Part shown: in pieces, positions 27,147 to 36,144 of the stretch | How positions within the stretch are numbered: position 1 is the first letter of the stretch | Layout of the letters: every line of letters starts with the position of its first letter | Assembly (NCBI RefSeq): GCF_018861045.1 | Contig: NZ_JAHKQJ010000005.1 | Location: forward strand, 484,802-548,801 | DNA: 64,000 bases | Origin: Octadecabacter sp. B2R22 | Lineage (GTDB): Bacteria > Pseudomonadota > Alphaproteobacteria > Rhodobacterales > Rhodobacteraceae | Direction: 5' to 3' | Made by a program: the position numbers and the translations under genes | The notes under the pieces: model-generated | What the model was told of the DNA's origin: nothing | Databases searched by the model: none | What the model saw: only the letters and a program-made list of their open reading frames with translations

Positions 27147-27674
27147 ATGACATTACGCTCCATCTTGATCCACCCCGACCCACGCTTAAAAGCGACCGCT
27201 ACACCCGTTGCTGAATTCAACGGCGATCTGGCAGCTTTGGCCGATGATATGCTTGAGACTATGTATGACGCGCCGGGCATCGGTTTGGCCGCGCCCCAGC
27301 TGGGCATCATGAAGCGGATGTTGGTCATGGATTGCGTCAAAGAAGAAAACGCGACGCCGGAACCAATGGTGTTGATCAACCCAACAGTTATCGAAAGCTC
27401 GGAAGAGACCAACGTTTATGACGAAGGCTGCCTGAGCATTCCTGATCAATACGCCGAAGTGGAACGCCCCGCGATTGTGAAAGTCGAATGGACGGATATA
27501 AGTGGGAAAAAGGTTCAGGAAGAATTTGACGGGCTCTGGGCGACCTGCGTGCAGCACGAAATCGACCATTTGAACGGCAAACTGTTTATCGATTACCTAA
27601 AACCGCTCAAGCGTCAGATGATCACCCGCAAGATGCAAAAACTGAAACGCGAGATTGCACGTGGTAACGCGTAA
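27147..27674 (+). CDS. def: Peptide deformylase, active-type copy
   Basis: It removes the formyl group from N-terminal fMet of nascent proteins. All three family motifs are intact: GIGLAAPQ at 44-51, EGCLSIP at 93-99 with the metal-ligand Cys95, and HEIDH at 137-141. Length 175 is normal. The ATG at 27147 gives the usual MTLRSILIHPDPRLK start; the ribosome binding site is weak and a longer frame exists upstream. It heads a run of three deformylase genes and fmt. Confidence 0.95.
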   Translation: MTLRSILIHPDPRLKATATPVAEFNGDLAALADDMLETMYDAPGIGLAAPQLGIMKRMLVMDCVKEENATPEPMVLINPTVIESSEETNVYDEGCLSIPDQYAEVERPAIVKVEWTDISGKKVQEEFDGLWATCVQHEIDHLNGKLFIDYLKPLKRQMITRKMQKLKREIARGNA

Positions 27675-28155
27675 TGTCCGCCTTTGGCCGGACGCCGTAT
27701 TGTCACAGGTCTGTGCTGCCGTTGATGTGCACGATCCTAACACTGCAGTGCTGATCGATGATCTTTTCGATACGATGTACGCGGCGAATGGACGTGGGTT
27801 AGCTGCGCCGCAGATTGGCGCGTTGAAACGTGTTTTCGTCGTTGATGTGACATGGAAAGAAGGCCCACGTGATCCACGCGCCTTTGTTAACCCAGAGGTG
27901 CTGAGCACAAGCGAAACCATTGTCGCGATGGATGAGCAGTGCCTTTCGATTCCTGACTTACCCATGCCCGTTAGCCGCCCAGACCGCGTCCAACTGCGCT
28001 GGATTAACCGCGACCTCCAGACGGAAACTGCGTGGTTCGACGGAATGCTTGCGCGTTGTATCCAGCACGAATTTGATCACCTTAACGGCACAGTGATTTT
28101 CGATCACCAGACGTCTGATGCCCGTACCGAATTGGAAGCCGCCTATGTCTCATAG
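27661..28155 (+). CDS. def: Peptide deformylase paralogue 2
   Basis: A second deformylase of 164 residues that begins within the end of the first copy. It keeps GRGLAAPQ (44-51), the metal-ligand Cys94 within EQCLSIP (92-98, Gln where Gly is usual), and HEFDH at 136-140. The catalytic and metal residues are therefore all present, and it may be active or have a different substrate. A GTG at 27661 is the most likely start, overlapping def by 14 bp. Its 3' end overlaps the third copy by 11 bp. Confidence 0.88.
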   Translation: MVTRNVRLWPDAVLSQVCAAVDVHDPNTAVLIDDLFDTMYAANGRGLAAPQIGALKRVFVVDVTWKEGPRDPRAFVNPEVLSTSETIVAMDEQCLSIPDLPMPVSRPDRVQLRWINRDLQTETAWFDGMLARCIQHEFDHLNGTVIFDHQTSDARTELEAAYVS

Positions 28156-28642
28156 ACCGTTCGTCCCTTACCCCGCCAAAGTCCTTCGCACGCCAGCAAA
28201 CGAAGTTGATGCAGTAACAGACGACATTCGTATGATCTGGGCCGAAATGATCGAAGCCATGGATTCCATGCCCGGTGTCGGGCTTGCTGCACCGCAACTG
28301 GGTATTCCGTTGCAATTGGCGGTGGTCGATGCCTCCGACAAGCGTGGCCAATCGGTCCGGATGGCGAACCCGAAAGTTCTTCATGCTTCCCAGGAACTGC
28401 GTGCCCACGAAGAAGCTTCGCCAAATGTGCCAGGTGCATCTGCGACGATCAAACGTCCGCGTGCCGTGACCGTCGAATTCTTGAACGAACAGGGCGAAGT
28501 CGAAACGAAAGATTTCGTGGGTCTCTGGGCGACCAGCGTTCAGCATCAAATCGATCACCTGAACGGCAAAATGTATTTCGACCGCCTAAGCCGCACCAAA
28601 CGCGATATGTTGATAAAGAAAGCCCGCAAGCTGGGCAGCTAA
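28145..28642 (+). CDS. Deformylase-fold paralogue 3, predicted catalytically inactive
   Basis: This 165-residue copy keeps GVGLAAPQ (44-51), but the EGCLSIP motif reads EASPNVP, with Ser92 in place of the metal-ligand Cys, and the HExxH motif reads HQIDH (134-138), with Gln135 in place of the catalytic Glu. A normal Fe/Zn deformylase reaction is therefore unlikely. The frame is intact and codon use resembles the neighbours, so it is not obviously decaying. It overlaps copy 2 by 11 bp and sits 15 bp before fmt. Confidence 0.88.
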   Translation: MSHRPFVPYPAKVLRTPANEVDAVTDDIRMIWAEMIEAMDSMPGVGLAAPQLGIPLQLAVVDASDKRGQSVRMANPKVLHASQELRAHEEASPNVPGASATIKRPRAVTVEFLNEQGEVETKDFVGLWATSVQHQIDHLNGKMYFDRLSRTKRDMLIKKARKLGS

Positions 28643-28657
28643 CCCAAGGGGATTACG

Positions 28658-29566
28658 ATGCGCATAGTTTTCATGGGGACGCCTGACTTTTCGGTGCCAA
28701 TCTTGGATGCCTTGGTAGATGCAGGTCATGAGATCGCGGCTGTTTACTCACAGCCTCCCCGCCCTGCAGGACGGGGTAAGAAAGACCGACCAAGCCCTGT
28801 TCAGTCGCGGGCCGAAGAGTTGGGTTTGGACGTCCGTCACCCAATATCGCTTAGGACCGACGACGCGCAGGCAGAGTTTACCGCGCTGAATGCTGAGATC
28901 GCCGTTGTTGTCGCCTACGGGTTGATCTTACCACAAGAAGTTCTGGATGCGCCCGCGAAGGGCTGCCTTAACATTCACGCGTCTTTGCTGCCGCGTTGGC
29001 GGGGGGCTGCACCTATTCATCGCGCGATTATGGCCGGCGATTCCAAGACAGGTGTTTGCATCATGCAGATGGAAGCGGGGCTGGATACCGGACCGGTTCT
29101 GCTGCGTCGCGAAATCGCCATTGCCGTGGATGAGACAACGGGCGCTTTGCATGATCGGCTGAGTAGCTTGGGCGCGCGTTCCATCGTCGAAGCGCTCGCC
29201 ACGTTGGCGGACCTGACGCCTGATCCTCAGCCTGACGATGGCGTCACATATGCATCCAAGATCGACAAAGCCGAAGCACGAATTGATTGGACGTCCCCCG
29301 CAGATGAGATTGTCCGTCAGATCAACGGGCTGTCACCTTTTCCCGGCGCATGGACCGAAGCTGCGGGGGAACGCATAAAGCTTCTTCAAGCCAGCATCGC
29401 GACTGAGACGCTCGATGTCGGGGCAATCAGTGCATCAGAAGGTAGACTGTTCGCGGGGACCGGCGCCGGAGCGCTTGAAATCTTGCGACTTCAAAAGGCA
29501 GGTAAGAAACCTGCCTTGGCTGCCGACCTCCTTAAGGGATGGACGCCACCTGCCGCCTTTGACTAA
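28658..29566 (+). CDS. fmt: Methionyl-tRNA formyltransferase
   Basis: It formylates initiator Met-tRNA using 10-formyl-tetrahydrofolate, the step opposite to deformylation. The 302-residue protein has the NIHASLLP motif at 105-112 with the catalytic His107 and the following RWRGAAPI loop, then a C-terminal OB-like domain from about 205. The start at 28658 follows an AAGGGG ribosome binding site. It overlaps the convergent rnhA gene by 4 bp. Confidence 0.97.
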   Translation: MRIVFMGTPDFSVPILDALVDAGHEIAAVYSQPPRPAGRGKKDRPSPVQSRAEELGLDVRHPISLRTDDAQAEFTALNAEIAVVVAYGLILPQEVLDAPAKGCLNIHASLLPRWRGAAPIHRAIMAGDSKTGVCIMQMEAGLDTGPVLLRREIAIAVDETTGALHDRLSSLGARSIVEALATLADLTPDPQPDDGVTYASKIDKAEARIDWTSPADEIVRQINGLSPFPGAWTEAAGERIKLLQASIATETLDVGAISASEGRLFAGTGAGALEILRLQKAGKKPALAADLLKGWTPPAAFD

Positions 29567-30012
29567 CCCTTGAACGGTGCCATGCCTGCGCGCGCCAATT
29601 CGTCGGCGCGTTCGTTTTCGGGATGGCCAGCGTGCCCTTTGACCCATTCCCATGTGACGTCGTGACGATTGCGGGCTTCGTCTAAACGCTGCCAAAGATC
29701 GATGTTCTTGATCTCGCCGCCCTTCTTTTTCCACCCCTTGGCCTTCCAGCCGTAGATCCATTTGGTGATCCCGTCTTTGACGTAGGAACTGTCGGTCACC
29801 AGCGTTAGTTTTGATGCGTTCGATAAGGTTTCAAGCGCATTGATCGCCGCCAGCAATTCCATCCGGTTGTTGGTTGTGTGCGCTTCGCCCCCCTTTAGAT
29901 CGCGTTCTTTGACGACAGTATCGCCATCGCGTGCGATCAACACAGCGCCCCAGCCGCCTGGGCCGGGATTGCCACTGCACGCGCCGTCTGTGTAAGCAAA
30001 TAATTCAGGCAA
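29563..30012 (-). CDS. rnhA: Ribonuclease HI
   Basis: It cleaves the RNA strand of RNA-DNA hybrids. The four acidic catalytic residues can be placed as D9 (YTDG), E52 (MELL), D74 (VTDSS) and D137 (NERADELA). A TTG at 30012 gives the normal PELFAYTDG start; this TTG lies inside the end of the upstream methyltransferase gene (8-bp overlap), and no nearer ATG is usable. Longer in-frame sequence has no RNase H similarity. The length of 149 is typical. Confidence 0.93.
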   Translation of the reverse strand: MPELFAYTDGACSGNPGPGGWGAVLIARDGDTVVKERDLKGGEAHTTNNRMELLAAINALETLSNASKLTLVTDSSYVKDGITKWIYGWKAKGWKKKGGEIKNIDLWQRLDEARNRHDVTWEWVKGHAGHPENERADELARAGMAPFKG

Positions 30013-30601
30013 TTTTCCGGGCTCGCATATTAACAAAGGGATCAATTGTTCCGGCCATTCCGGCTTCTCGACCTTCTTCGAACCCAAGAACCTCGAACCC
30101 AGCGTCACGCAGCAATTGCTGCAATTCGTCCACGGTGACAAAGGTATAAAGCCGATCGATATGATCGCGCTTTTCACCTGTTCCGACCTTCATCGCAACA
30201 TGGAAAACACCGCCATCGCGCAGAGCAGAAGCGATTGCCGAAAAATGTTTGGGCAAGTCCGGTTTAGGCGCATGCAGGAGCGAGAAATTCGCCCAGACCC
30301 CATCATAGGCCGCCACCATATCTAATTCGTCAAAAGTCAGCTTTCGCGCGCCGATGTTGTGAGCCTCATTGGCCAATTCGATCATGCCGTCCGACGCGTC
30401 AACCGGATCTGGATTGAAGCCAGCTGCGCGCATATGGACCGATGCCCGCGCAGGCCCGCAGCCAAGGTCGAGAATGTCTCCGCCGTCAGGCAACAACGAC
30501 AGAAAGTCTTGCAAAGACTTACTGCTCGAGCCGCTGTCAAAACATTTGTCGTAATTGTCTGCTGCGCCGTCATAAAAAGCGATGGTTTTTGGATCGGTCA
30601 T
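30005..30601 (-). CDS. Class I SAM-dependent methyltransferase
   Basis: The 198-residue protein has a Rossmann-type motif I as LDLGCGPAR near residue 46-54 and the usual order of later strands, so it is a class I methyltransferase. The substrate is not evident. It overlaps rnhA at its 3' end and the ispH stop at its 5' end (4 bp), so it is cotranscribed with both. Nothing ties it to a specific RNA, lipid or small molecule. Confidence 0.88.
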   Translation of the reverse strand: MTDPKTIAFYDGAADNYDKCFDSGSSSKSLQDFLSLLPDGGDILDLGCGPARASVHMRAAGFNPDPVDASDGMIELANEAHNIGARKLTFDELDMVAAYDGVWANFSLLHAPKPDLPKHFSAIASALRDGGVFHVAMKVGTGEKRDHIDRLYTFVTVDELQQLLRDAGFEVLGFEEGREAGMAGTIDPFVNMRARKIA

Positions 30602-31548
30602 GCTGTTTCTCGCAGGACGCGCGGCACTTTGAATTCTACGTTCTCGACCGCGGTTTCCACCTGTTCAACGGTCACGTCATAGCGATCCTTAAAGGCGTCA
30701 ATAACTTCGTTGATCAGCACCTCGGGGGCGGACGCGCCGGCGGTAATGCCGATGCTAGTGATACCGTCCAAGGCGCGCCAGTCGATGTTGGCGGCCCGCA
30801 TGACAAGTTGGCTGTAGGCGCAACCCGCTTTACGACCGACCTCGACCAAACGTTGCGAATTGGATGAATTGGGTGCGCCAACGACCAACATAGCATCCGC
30901 CTTTGGGGCCATAGCTTTAACCGCTTCTTGGCGATTGGTTGTCGCGTAACAGATGTCTTCTTTGTGTGGCCCAACGATGGCCGGAAACCTTGCATTCAGA
31001 GCGGCAACAATGTCCGTTGTGTCATCGACCGAAAGGGTCGTCTGTGTGACAAAAGCCAATTGTTCAGGGTCGCGCGGCGTGACCTCTGCCACGTCTTCAA
31101 CCGTCTCAACCAAAAGCACTTCACCATCCGGCAATTGTCCCATTGTTCCGACAGTTTCAGGGTGGCCTGCATGTCCGATCATGATCATTTGTAGACCGTT
31201 TTCTGCGTGGCGCTGGGCCTCAATATGGACCTTGGACACCAGCGGGCAGGTGGCATCAACAAAGACCATCTCGCGCTTGGCGGCGGCGGCGGGCACTGCT
31301 TTGGGCACGCCATGTGCAGAGAAAATCACGGGACGGTCGTCAGGGCATTCATCCAATTCTTCGACAAAGACAGCGCCCTTGCCGCGCAAATCATCCACCA
31401 CGAACTTATTGTGTACGATCTCATGACGCACATAGACAGGCGCGCCCCATTTTTCCAAAGCCATCTCTACGATCTTGATGGCGCGATCCACGCCTGCGCA
31501 AAACCCACGTGGCGCGGCGAGGTATAACGTAAGTGGGGCTTTGGTCAT
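30598..31548 (-). CDS. ispH: 4-hydroxy-3-methylbut-2-enyl diphosphate reductase
   Basis: IspH performs the last step of the MEP isoprenoid route, forming IPP and DMAPP with a 4Fe-4S cluster. The three cluster-coordinating cysteines can be placed at 17 (RGFCAG), 101 (DATCPLV) and 200 (DICYATTN). The 316-residue length and the SNSQRL block are typical. The ATG at 31548 has a CAGGAG ribosome binding site; the longer upstream frame is not conserved in character. Confidence 0.96.
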   Translation of the reverse strand: MTKAPLTLYLAAPRGFCAGVDRAIKIVEMALEKWGAPVYVRHEIVHNKFVVDDLRGKGAVFVEELDECPDDRPVIFSAHGVPKAVPAAAAKREMVFVDATCPLVSKVHIEAQRHAENGLQMIMIGHAGHPETVGTMGQLPDGEVLLVETVEDVAEVTPRDPEQLAFVTQTTLSVDDTTDIVAALNARFPAIVGPHKEDICYATTNRQEAVKAMAPKADAMLVVGAPNSSNSQRLVEVGRKAGCAYSQLVMRAANIDWRALDGITSIGITAGASAPEVLINEVIDAFKDRYDVTVEQVETAVENVEFKVPRVLRETA

Positions 31549-31610
31549 GGGAGTCTCCTGCTTGCCACCGTAGGTAAGCATTTAGCGTCGGCACGTCCAG
31601 ATCAAGCCCG

Positions 31611-31648
31611 TGCAGAAAGTCTGCAATCCATCCTGTTCTCTTTCTGCA
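31611..31648. repeat. 9-bp inverted repeat upstream of the cytochrome c gene
   Basis: TGCAGAAAG (31611-31619) and CTTTCTGCA (31640-31648) form a perfect inverted repeat separated by 20 bp, in the 169-bp gap between divergent ispH and the cytochrome gene. It may be an operator or an RNA hairpin; there is no U tract to suggest a terminator. Confidence 0.4.
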
Positions 31649-31717
31649 ATACGCGAAAAGCCTTGCCTTCCCCTAGGTGGAACCTCGTAGAGACGAAGTG
31701 ACAATTTGGAGAGAATA

Positions 31718-32191
31718 ATGAGCGCGAAATTTTTGACTGTTCTTACTGTTGGTGCTTTAGGACTTGGCGCAACCATGGCCGTAGCTGAACAGGACACTCA
31801 CTCACAAGTGAACTTGTTCGCTTACGAGGATTTAGCCGCCGTGGCCCATGGAGCCGAACTCTATGCAGAAAATTGTGCGTCTTGCCATGGAGAGAGCCTT
31901 GAAGGGCAAGAGAATTGGCGTACTCCAAGCTCTAATGGCCGAAGTCTTGCTCCTCCTCACGACGCCTCTGGTCATACTTGGCACCACCCTGACGTGCAGC
32001 TGTTCCAGATTGTTAAATTTGGCACTGCCGCGCTTGTAGGAAATGGTTACGAAAGCGATATGCTTGGGTACGAAGGCGTCTTAAGTGATAGTGAGATTCG
32101 TAATGTAATGGCGTTCATCAAAAGTACGTGGCCCAGCGATATTGTTGAGCGCCACAATATGATGAATGCTGCGGTTGCCGCGCAGAACTAG
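31718..32191 (+). CDS. Monohaem cytochrome c-type protein
   Basis: The 157-residue protein has a Sec signal peptide (cleavage near AVA-EQ, about 23) and one haem c motif CASCHG at 53-58. A later Met near 118 (SDMLGYEG) could be the axial ligand. It would be a periplasmic electron carrier or a subunit of an oxidase or dehydrogenase that I cannot name. The ribosome binding site GGAGAG precedes the ATG at 31718. It is a single gene closed by a shared terminator. Confidence 0.85.
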   Translation: MSAKFLTVLTVGALGLGATMAVAEQDTHSQVNLFAYEDLAAVAHGAELYAENCASCHGESLEGQENWRTPSSNGRSLAPPHDASGHTWHHPDVQLFQIVKFGTAALVGNGYESDMLGYEGVLSDSEIRNVMAFIKSTWPSDIVERHNMMNAAVAAQN

Positions 32192-32238
32192 CGATATCCA
32201 AGTCGAAGGAATTGCTATGACGTTGCCATAAACAAAAA

Positions 32239-32261
32239 CAGGCGCCCTTGAAGGGCGCCTG
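32239..32261. terminator. Bidirectional terminator between the cytochrome c and NYN genes
   Basis: CAGGCGCCC and GGGCGCCTG form a 9-bp perfect stem around a 5-base loop, with T-rich sequence on both sides (TTTT at 32265-32268 on the plus side, an A-rich run at 32232-32238 giving U residues on the minus side). It ends both convergent genes. Confidence 0.85.
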
Positions 32262-32266
32262 CTGTT

Positions 32267-32842
32267 TTAGCTTTCTTCCTCGACCATTTCGGCCTTGGGT
32301 TCTTCGCGTGGCTCTCTTGGAGGGCGCCCGATAACGTCGCGCAGTTCGTCGAGTTCGATGAAGTTATCGCACTGACGACGAAGCTCATCCGCGATCATAG
32401 GCGGTTGGCTGCGGATCGTTGACACAACAGACACCCGAACACCTTGGCGTTGCAGGCTTTCAATCAACGGCCGAAAGTCACCATCACCAGAGAAGATCAC
32501 GATGTGATCAACATGCGGTGCCAGTTCCATCGCGTTCACGGCCAATTCAATGTCCATGTTACCTTTGATCTTGCGACGCCCCATGGAATCAGTGAATTCC
32601 TTGGCGGGCTTCGTGACCATGGTAAAGCCATTATAATGTAACCAATCTACCAGCGGTCGAATTGGAGAATATTCATCATTCTCCAACAGGGCTGTGTAGT
32701 AAAACGCACGCAACATTTTGCCGCGCCTCATGAACTCGCTACGTAACAACTTATAATCGATGTCAAACCCGAGCGACTTAGCCGCTGCATAGAGGTTTGA
32801 ACCGTCGATGAAGAGGGCGAGCCTCTCATCACGATAAAACAT
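32267..32842 (-). CDS. NYN-domain (LabA/DUF88-type) putative ribonuclease
   Basis: NYN proteins share a PIN-like fold and cleave RNA. The 191-residue protein has the conserved acidic residues Asp14 in FIDGSN, one in NMDIELAV and one in SGDGDF, matching the LabA group, and a charged C-terminal tail. The ATG at 32842 gives the usual start; longer frames include non-conserved sequence. The target RNA is unknown. It is divergent from folK. Confidence 0.9.
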   Translation of the reverse strand: MFYRDERLALFIDGSNLYAAAKSLGFDIDYKLLRSEFMRRGKMLRAFYYTALLENDEYSPIRPLVDWLHYNGFTMVTKPAKEFTDSMGRRKIKGNMDIELAVNAMELAPHVDHIVIFSGDGDFRPLIESLQRQGVRVSVVSTIRSQPPMIADELRRQCDNFIELDELRDVIGRPPREPREEPKAEMVEEES

Positions 32843-32958
32843 GACAATTAGTCCTTTCAAATTGTCCGAACCGGTGGGAACTATGTGAGTGGTTTCAAAA
32901 CCCGGTAGGACACTACAGAATGTAAAGCTTTTACGACATGTCGCAAGGGGCGCAAGAG

Positions 32959-33522
32959 ATGAAGAGCAGGATAGTGCTTGTCGCGTTGGGAAGTAATGTA
33001 ACGTCACAAGCAGGCGGGCCGTCTGAAACAGTTGCTGCGGCCATTGACGCATTGGGGGACCAGTTTGGTGAAACGCGGGTCAGCAAATTTTACCAAACAC
33101 CAGCATTTCCTGCGGGTTCGGGGCCGGATTTTGTCAATGCGGCCTGTGCATTTTACAGTGATCGGCCCGCGTCGGAGATTCTTGCAGGCTTGCACAGCAT
33201 CGAAGCGGCATTTGGGCGTGACCGGCAGGTCCGATGGGGATCACGTACGCTTGATCTAGATCTCATCGCATGCGGTGACGACGTGCGGCCTGATCATGAC
33301 ACTTTTCGATACTGGCGCGATATGCCCCTGTCAGAGCAGCAAACCCGTGCGCCAGAGCAATTAACCTTGCCGCATCCGCGGCTTCAGGAACGTGCTTTCG
33401 TATTGGTTCCGTTGGCTGATGTCGCCCCTGATTGGGTGCACCCTGTCCAGAACCGCACGGTTTCTGAAATGCTGTCTGAATTGGGCGCAGCCGAGTTGTC
33501 AGAGATCACGCCACTGAATTAA
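32959..33522 (+). CDS. folK: 6-hydroxymethyl-7,8-dihydropterin pyrophosphokinase (HPPK)
   Basis: FolK transfers pyrophosphate from ATP to 6-hydroxymethyl-dihydropterin in folate synthesis. The 187-residue protein has the N-terminal VALGSN motif, and RWGSRTLDLDL and LPHPRLQERAFVLVPL, which include the metal and substrate contacts. The ATG at 32959 has AAGGGG upstream; a start at 32938 is less likely. It is first in the folK-rpoZ-rsh direction. Confidence 0.95.
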   Translation: MKSRIVLVALGSNVTSQAGGPSETVAAAIDALGDQFGETRVSKFYQTPAFPAGSGPDFVNAACAFYSDRPASEILAGLHSIEAAFGRDRQVRWGSRTLDLDLIACGDDVRPDHDTFRYWRDMPLSEQQTRAPEQLTLPHPRLQERAFVLVPLADVAPDWVHPVQNRTVSEMLSELGAAELSEITPLN

Positions 33523-33603
33523 CGGAATCGCTTGTCTTATTGCTGTCAAGCCATTAGATAGCCGTTTCTGACCCTACCTATATCGATTTGATTGGAGTGC
33601 CCC

Positions 33604-33966
33604 ATGGCCCGCGTGACCGTTGAAGACTGCGTTGACAAGGTTCCGAACCGTTTTGAACTGGTGATGCTTGCTGCACATCGGGCACGTGAAATTTCTGCCG
33701 GTGGTGCGCTGACTGTTGCGCGCGACAACGACAAAAACCCTGTCGTATCCCTGCGTGAGATCGCTGAAGAAACACAGACAGCGGATGATTTGCGCGAGCG
33801 CATGATCGAAGCCAACCAGACACAAATCGAAGTCGATGAGCCGGAAGAAGATTCCATGGCTCTTCTGATGGGTGGTGGATCCCCTGAAGCAGACAAGCCT
33901 GCCGAAGACGATCTGAGCGAAGAAAAGCTTCTTCGTGCTTTGATGGAAGCTCAAGGCCAGAAATAA
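33604..33966 (+). CDS. rpoZ: RNA polymerase omega subunit
   Basis: Omega stabilises the beta-prime subunit of RNA polymerase. The 120-residue protein has the MARVTVEDC start, and [16 protein letters not shown] and [12 protein letters not shown], which are the conserved core, and an acidic C-terminal tail. The place 15 bp before the (p)ppGpp synthetase gene is a common arrangement. The short gap after folK (33523-33603) has no promoter I can call with confidence. Confidence 0.97.
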   Translation: MARVTVEDCVDKVPNRFELVMLAAHRAREISAGGALTVARDNDKNPVVSLREIAEETQTADDLRERMIEANQTQIEVDEPEEDSMALLMGGGSPEADKPAEDDLSEEKLLRALMEAQGQK

Positions 33967-33981
33967 GGTGGTGCAGCGCAC

Positions 33982-36120
33982 ATGATCTCTGCTGACGATC
34001 TGATTGCGCTGATCCGCACCTACAACCCAAAGACCAATGCGGACATGATCGCCGATGCTTTTGCATTCGGCGAGGAGATGCATGACGGCCAGTTCCGTCA
34101 TTCTGGTGAACCGTATTTCACCCATCCTGTCGCTGTCGCGGCCATCCTGGCTGAACAGCAGATGGATGACGCGACGCTCATCACCGCGCTGTTGCACGAC
34201 ACCATCGAAGACACCAAAGCCACCTACGCCGAGGTTGAGCAACGCTTCAGCAAAGAGATCGCCGAACTGGTCGATGGCGTGACAAAGCTCACCAACCTTC
34301 AGCTCAATTCGTCCGAGACCAAACAGGCCGAGAATTTCCGCAAGCTGTTCATGGCAACATCGCGTGATTTGCGCGTTACGTTGGTCAAGCTCGCGGACCG
34401 GCTGCATAACATGCGGACCATCAAATCGATGCGCCCGCAAAAGCAGGCCCAAAAGGCCCGCGAAACCATGGACATCTATGCACCGCTCGCAGGGCGCATG
34501 GGGATGCAATGGATGCGCGAAGAACTCGAGGACCTCGCGTTCCGAGTTCTAAATCCCGAGGGCCGCAATTCTATCATTCGCCGCTTTATCACTTTGCAAA
34601 AAGAGACGGGTGATGTCGTCGAAAAGATCCAAGCTGATATGGAGCTTGAGATGGACAAGGCGGGCCTGTCTGTCGACATCTATGGGCGCGCCAAAAAACC
34701 CTATTCGATCTGGCGCAAGATGCAGGAAAAAGAACAAGGTTTCAGCCGCCTGTCTGACATCTACGGCTTCCGGGTTATCACTCAGACAGATGCCGACTGC
34801 TACGCGGCCCTTGGTGCGATTCACCAGCGTTGGGCGGCTGTGCCCGGTCGCTTTAAGGACTACATCAGTCAGCCAAAAACCAACGGGTATCGGTCTTTGC
34901 ACACCACGGTTTCTGGCCGTGACGGGAAGCGCGTCGAAGTGCAAATTCGCACGGTAGAAATGCACGAAGTCGCCGAAGCAGGCGTCGCGGCCCACTGGTC
35001 CTACCGTGAGGGTGTGCGCGTCGAAAACCGCTTTGCGGTCGACCCTGCGCGCTGGATTGCTCAGTTGAGCGAACGTCTGGACGAAGACCACGACCACGAC
35101 GAATTCCTCGATATGGTCAAACTGGAAATGTATCAGGACCAAGTGTTCTGCTTCACGCCCAAGGGCGATGTTATCAAGCTGCCCCGTGGTGCGACCCCAA
35201 TTGATTTCGCCTATGCGATCCACACCCGTATTGGACATGCCTGCGTCGGGGCAAAGGTGGATGGCATTCGTGTTCCGCTCTGGACCCGCGTCAAAAATGG
35301 CCAGTCGGTGGAGGTTATCACAGCAGAAGGCCAAACGCCCCAAGCCACGTGGACGGATATCGCTGTAACGGGGCGCGCGAAGACCGCGATCCGTAGGGCG
35401 CTTCGCGAGGAAGATCGTGAACGATTTATCCGTTTGGGCCGTGAACTTGTCCGTGTCTCTTTTGAAAATATTGGCAAAGAAGTTACGAACAAGGCGTTGA
35501 AGACCGCCGGAAAATCGCTTGGATTATCCAATGTCGACGATCTATTGGAACGGGTCGGTGCGGCCGAGATCACATCTCGTGAAGTCGTGTCCGCAGTTTT
35601 CCCTGATCTGGCGAAATCCGTCGGTCATGAGATCGAAGCCCGCCGCGCTGTTATCGGTCTTTCGCCGGATCAGTCGCATCGTCGCGCCCAATGCTGCCAG
35701 CCGATCCCGGGGGAACGTATCGTCGGGATCACGTCGCGCGGTGAAGGTGTGGTCGTTCACGCGATTGATTGTGAGGTTCTCGTCAATTACGAAGACCAGC
35801 CCGAACGCTGGATCGATCTGCATTGGCAAGAAGGCACCCACTCGGTCACCAACACGATCACATTGGAACTAACGATAACCAATGATGCGGGTGTATTGGG
35901 CCGCATCTGTTCTGTGATTGGCGAACATGACGCCAATATTTCCGACCTTGTCTTTGTCGATCGAAAACCTGATTACTTCAGGCTGTTGATGGATGTCGAT
36001 TTACGCGACACAGAACACATGCACATTATTATGAATGCCCTTGAGGTGGATAGTAATGTCGCGGCGGTCGCGCGACACCGTGACCCCGAACGCGCCGGCA
36101 AAGTTCAGCGCAGAAGTTAA
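33982..36120 (+). CDS. rsh: Bifunctional (p)ppGpp synthetase/hydrolase Rsh (RelA/SpoT)
   Basis: It makes and destroys (p)ppGpp, the stringent-response alarmone. Domain order in the 712-residue protein: HD hydrolase (about 30-185, with HD at 72-73), synthetase (about 240-350, with KTNGYRSLH), TGS (about 390-450, FTPKGDVIKLP), a helical region with the CCQP motif, and a C-terminal ACT domain (about 630-705). Hydrolase and synthetase residues appear intact, so both activities are expected. It is the only RelA/SpoT gene in the window. Confidence 0.97.
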   Translation: MISADDLIALIRTYNPKTNADMIADAFAFGEEMHDGQFRHSGEPYFTHPVAVAAILAEQQMDDATLITALLHDTIEDTKATYAEVEQRFSKEIAELVDGVTKLTNLQLNSSETKQAENFRKLFMATSRDLRVTLVKLADRLHNMRTIKSMRPQKQAQKARETMDIYAPLAGRMGMQWMREELEDLAFRVLNPEGRNSIIRRFITLQKETGDVVEKIQADMELEMDKAGLSVDIYGRAKKPYSIWRKMQEKEQGFSRLSDIYGFRVITQTDADCYAALGAIHQRWAAVPGRFKDYISQPKTNGYRSLHTTVSGRDGKRVEVQIRTVEMHEVAEAGVAAHWSYREGVRVENRFAVDPARWIAQLSERLDEDHDHDEFLDMVKLEMYQDQVFCFTPKGDVIKLPRGATPIDFAYAIHTRIGHACVGAKVDGIRVPLWTRVKNGQSVEVITAEGQTPQATWTDIAVTGRAKTAIRRALREEDRERFIRLGRELVRVSFENIGKEVTNKALKTAGKSLGLSNVDDLLERVGAAEITSREVVSAVFPDLAKSVGHEIEARRAVIGLSPDQSHRRAQCCQPIPGERIVGITSRGEGVVVHAIDCEVLVNYEDQPERWIDLHWQEGTHSVTNTITLELTITNDAGVLGRICSVIGEHDANISDLVFVDRKPDYFRLLMDVDLRDTEHMHIIMNALEVDSNVAAVARHRDPERAGKVQRRS

Positions 36121-36144
36121 GGCCCGAGGGCAGAGGAAACATAG

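Noticed and set aside
33574..34509. Minus-strand frame of 311 codons over rpoZ and rsh
   Set aside because: It is antisense to rpoZ and the HD domain of rsh; a shadow frame of GC-rich codons.
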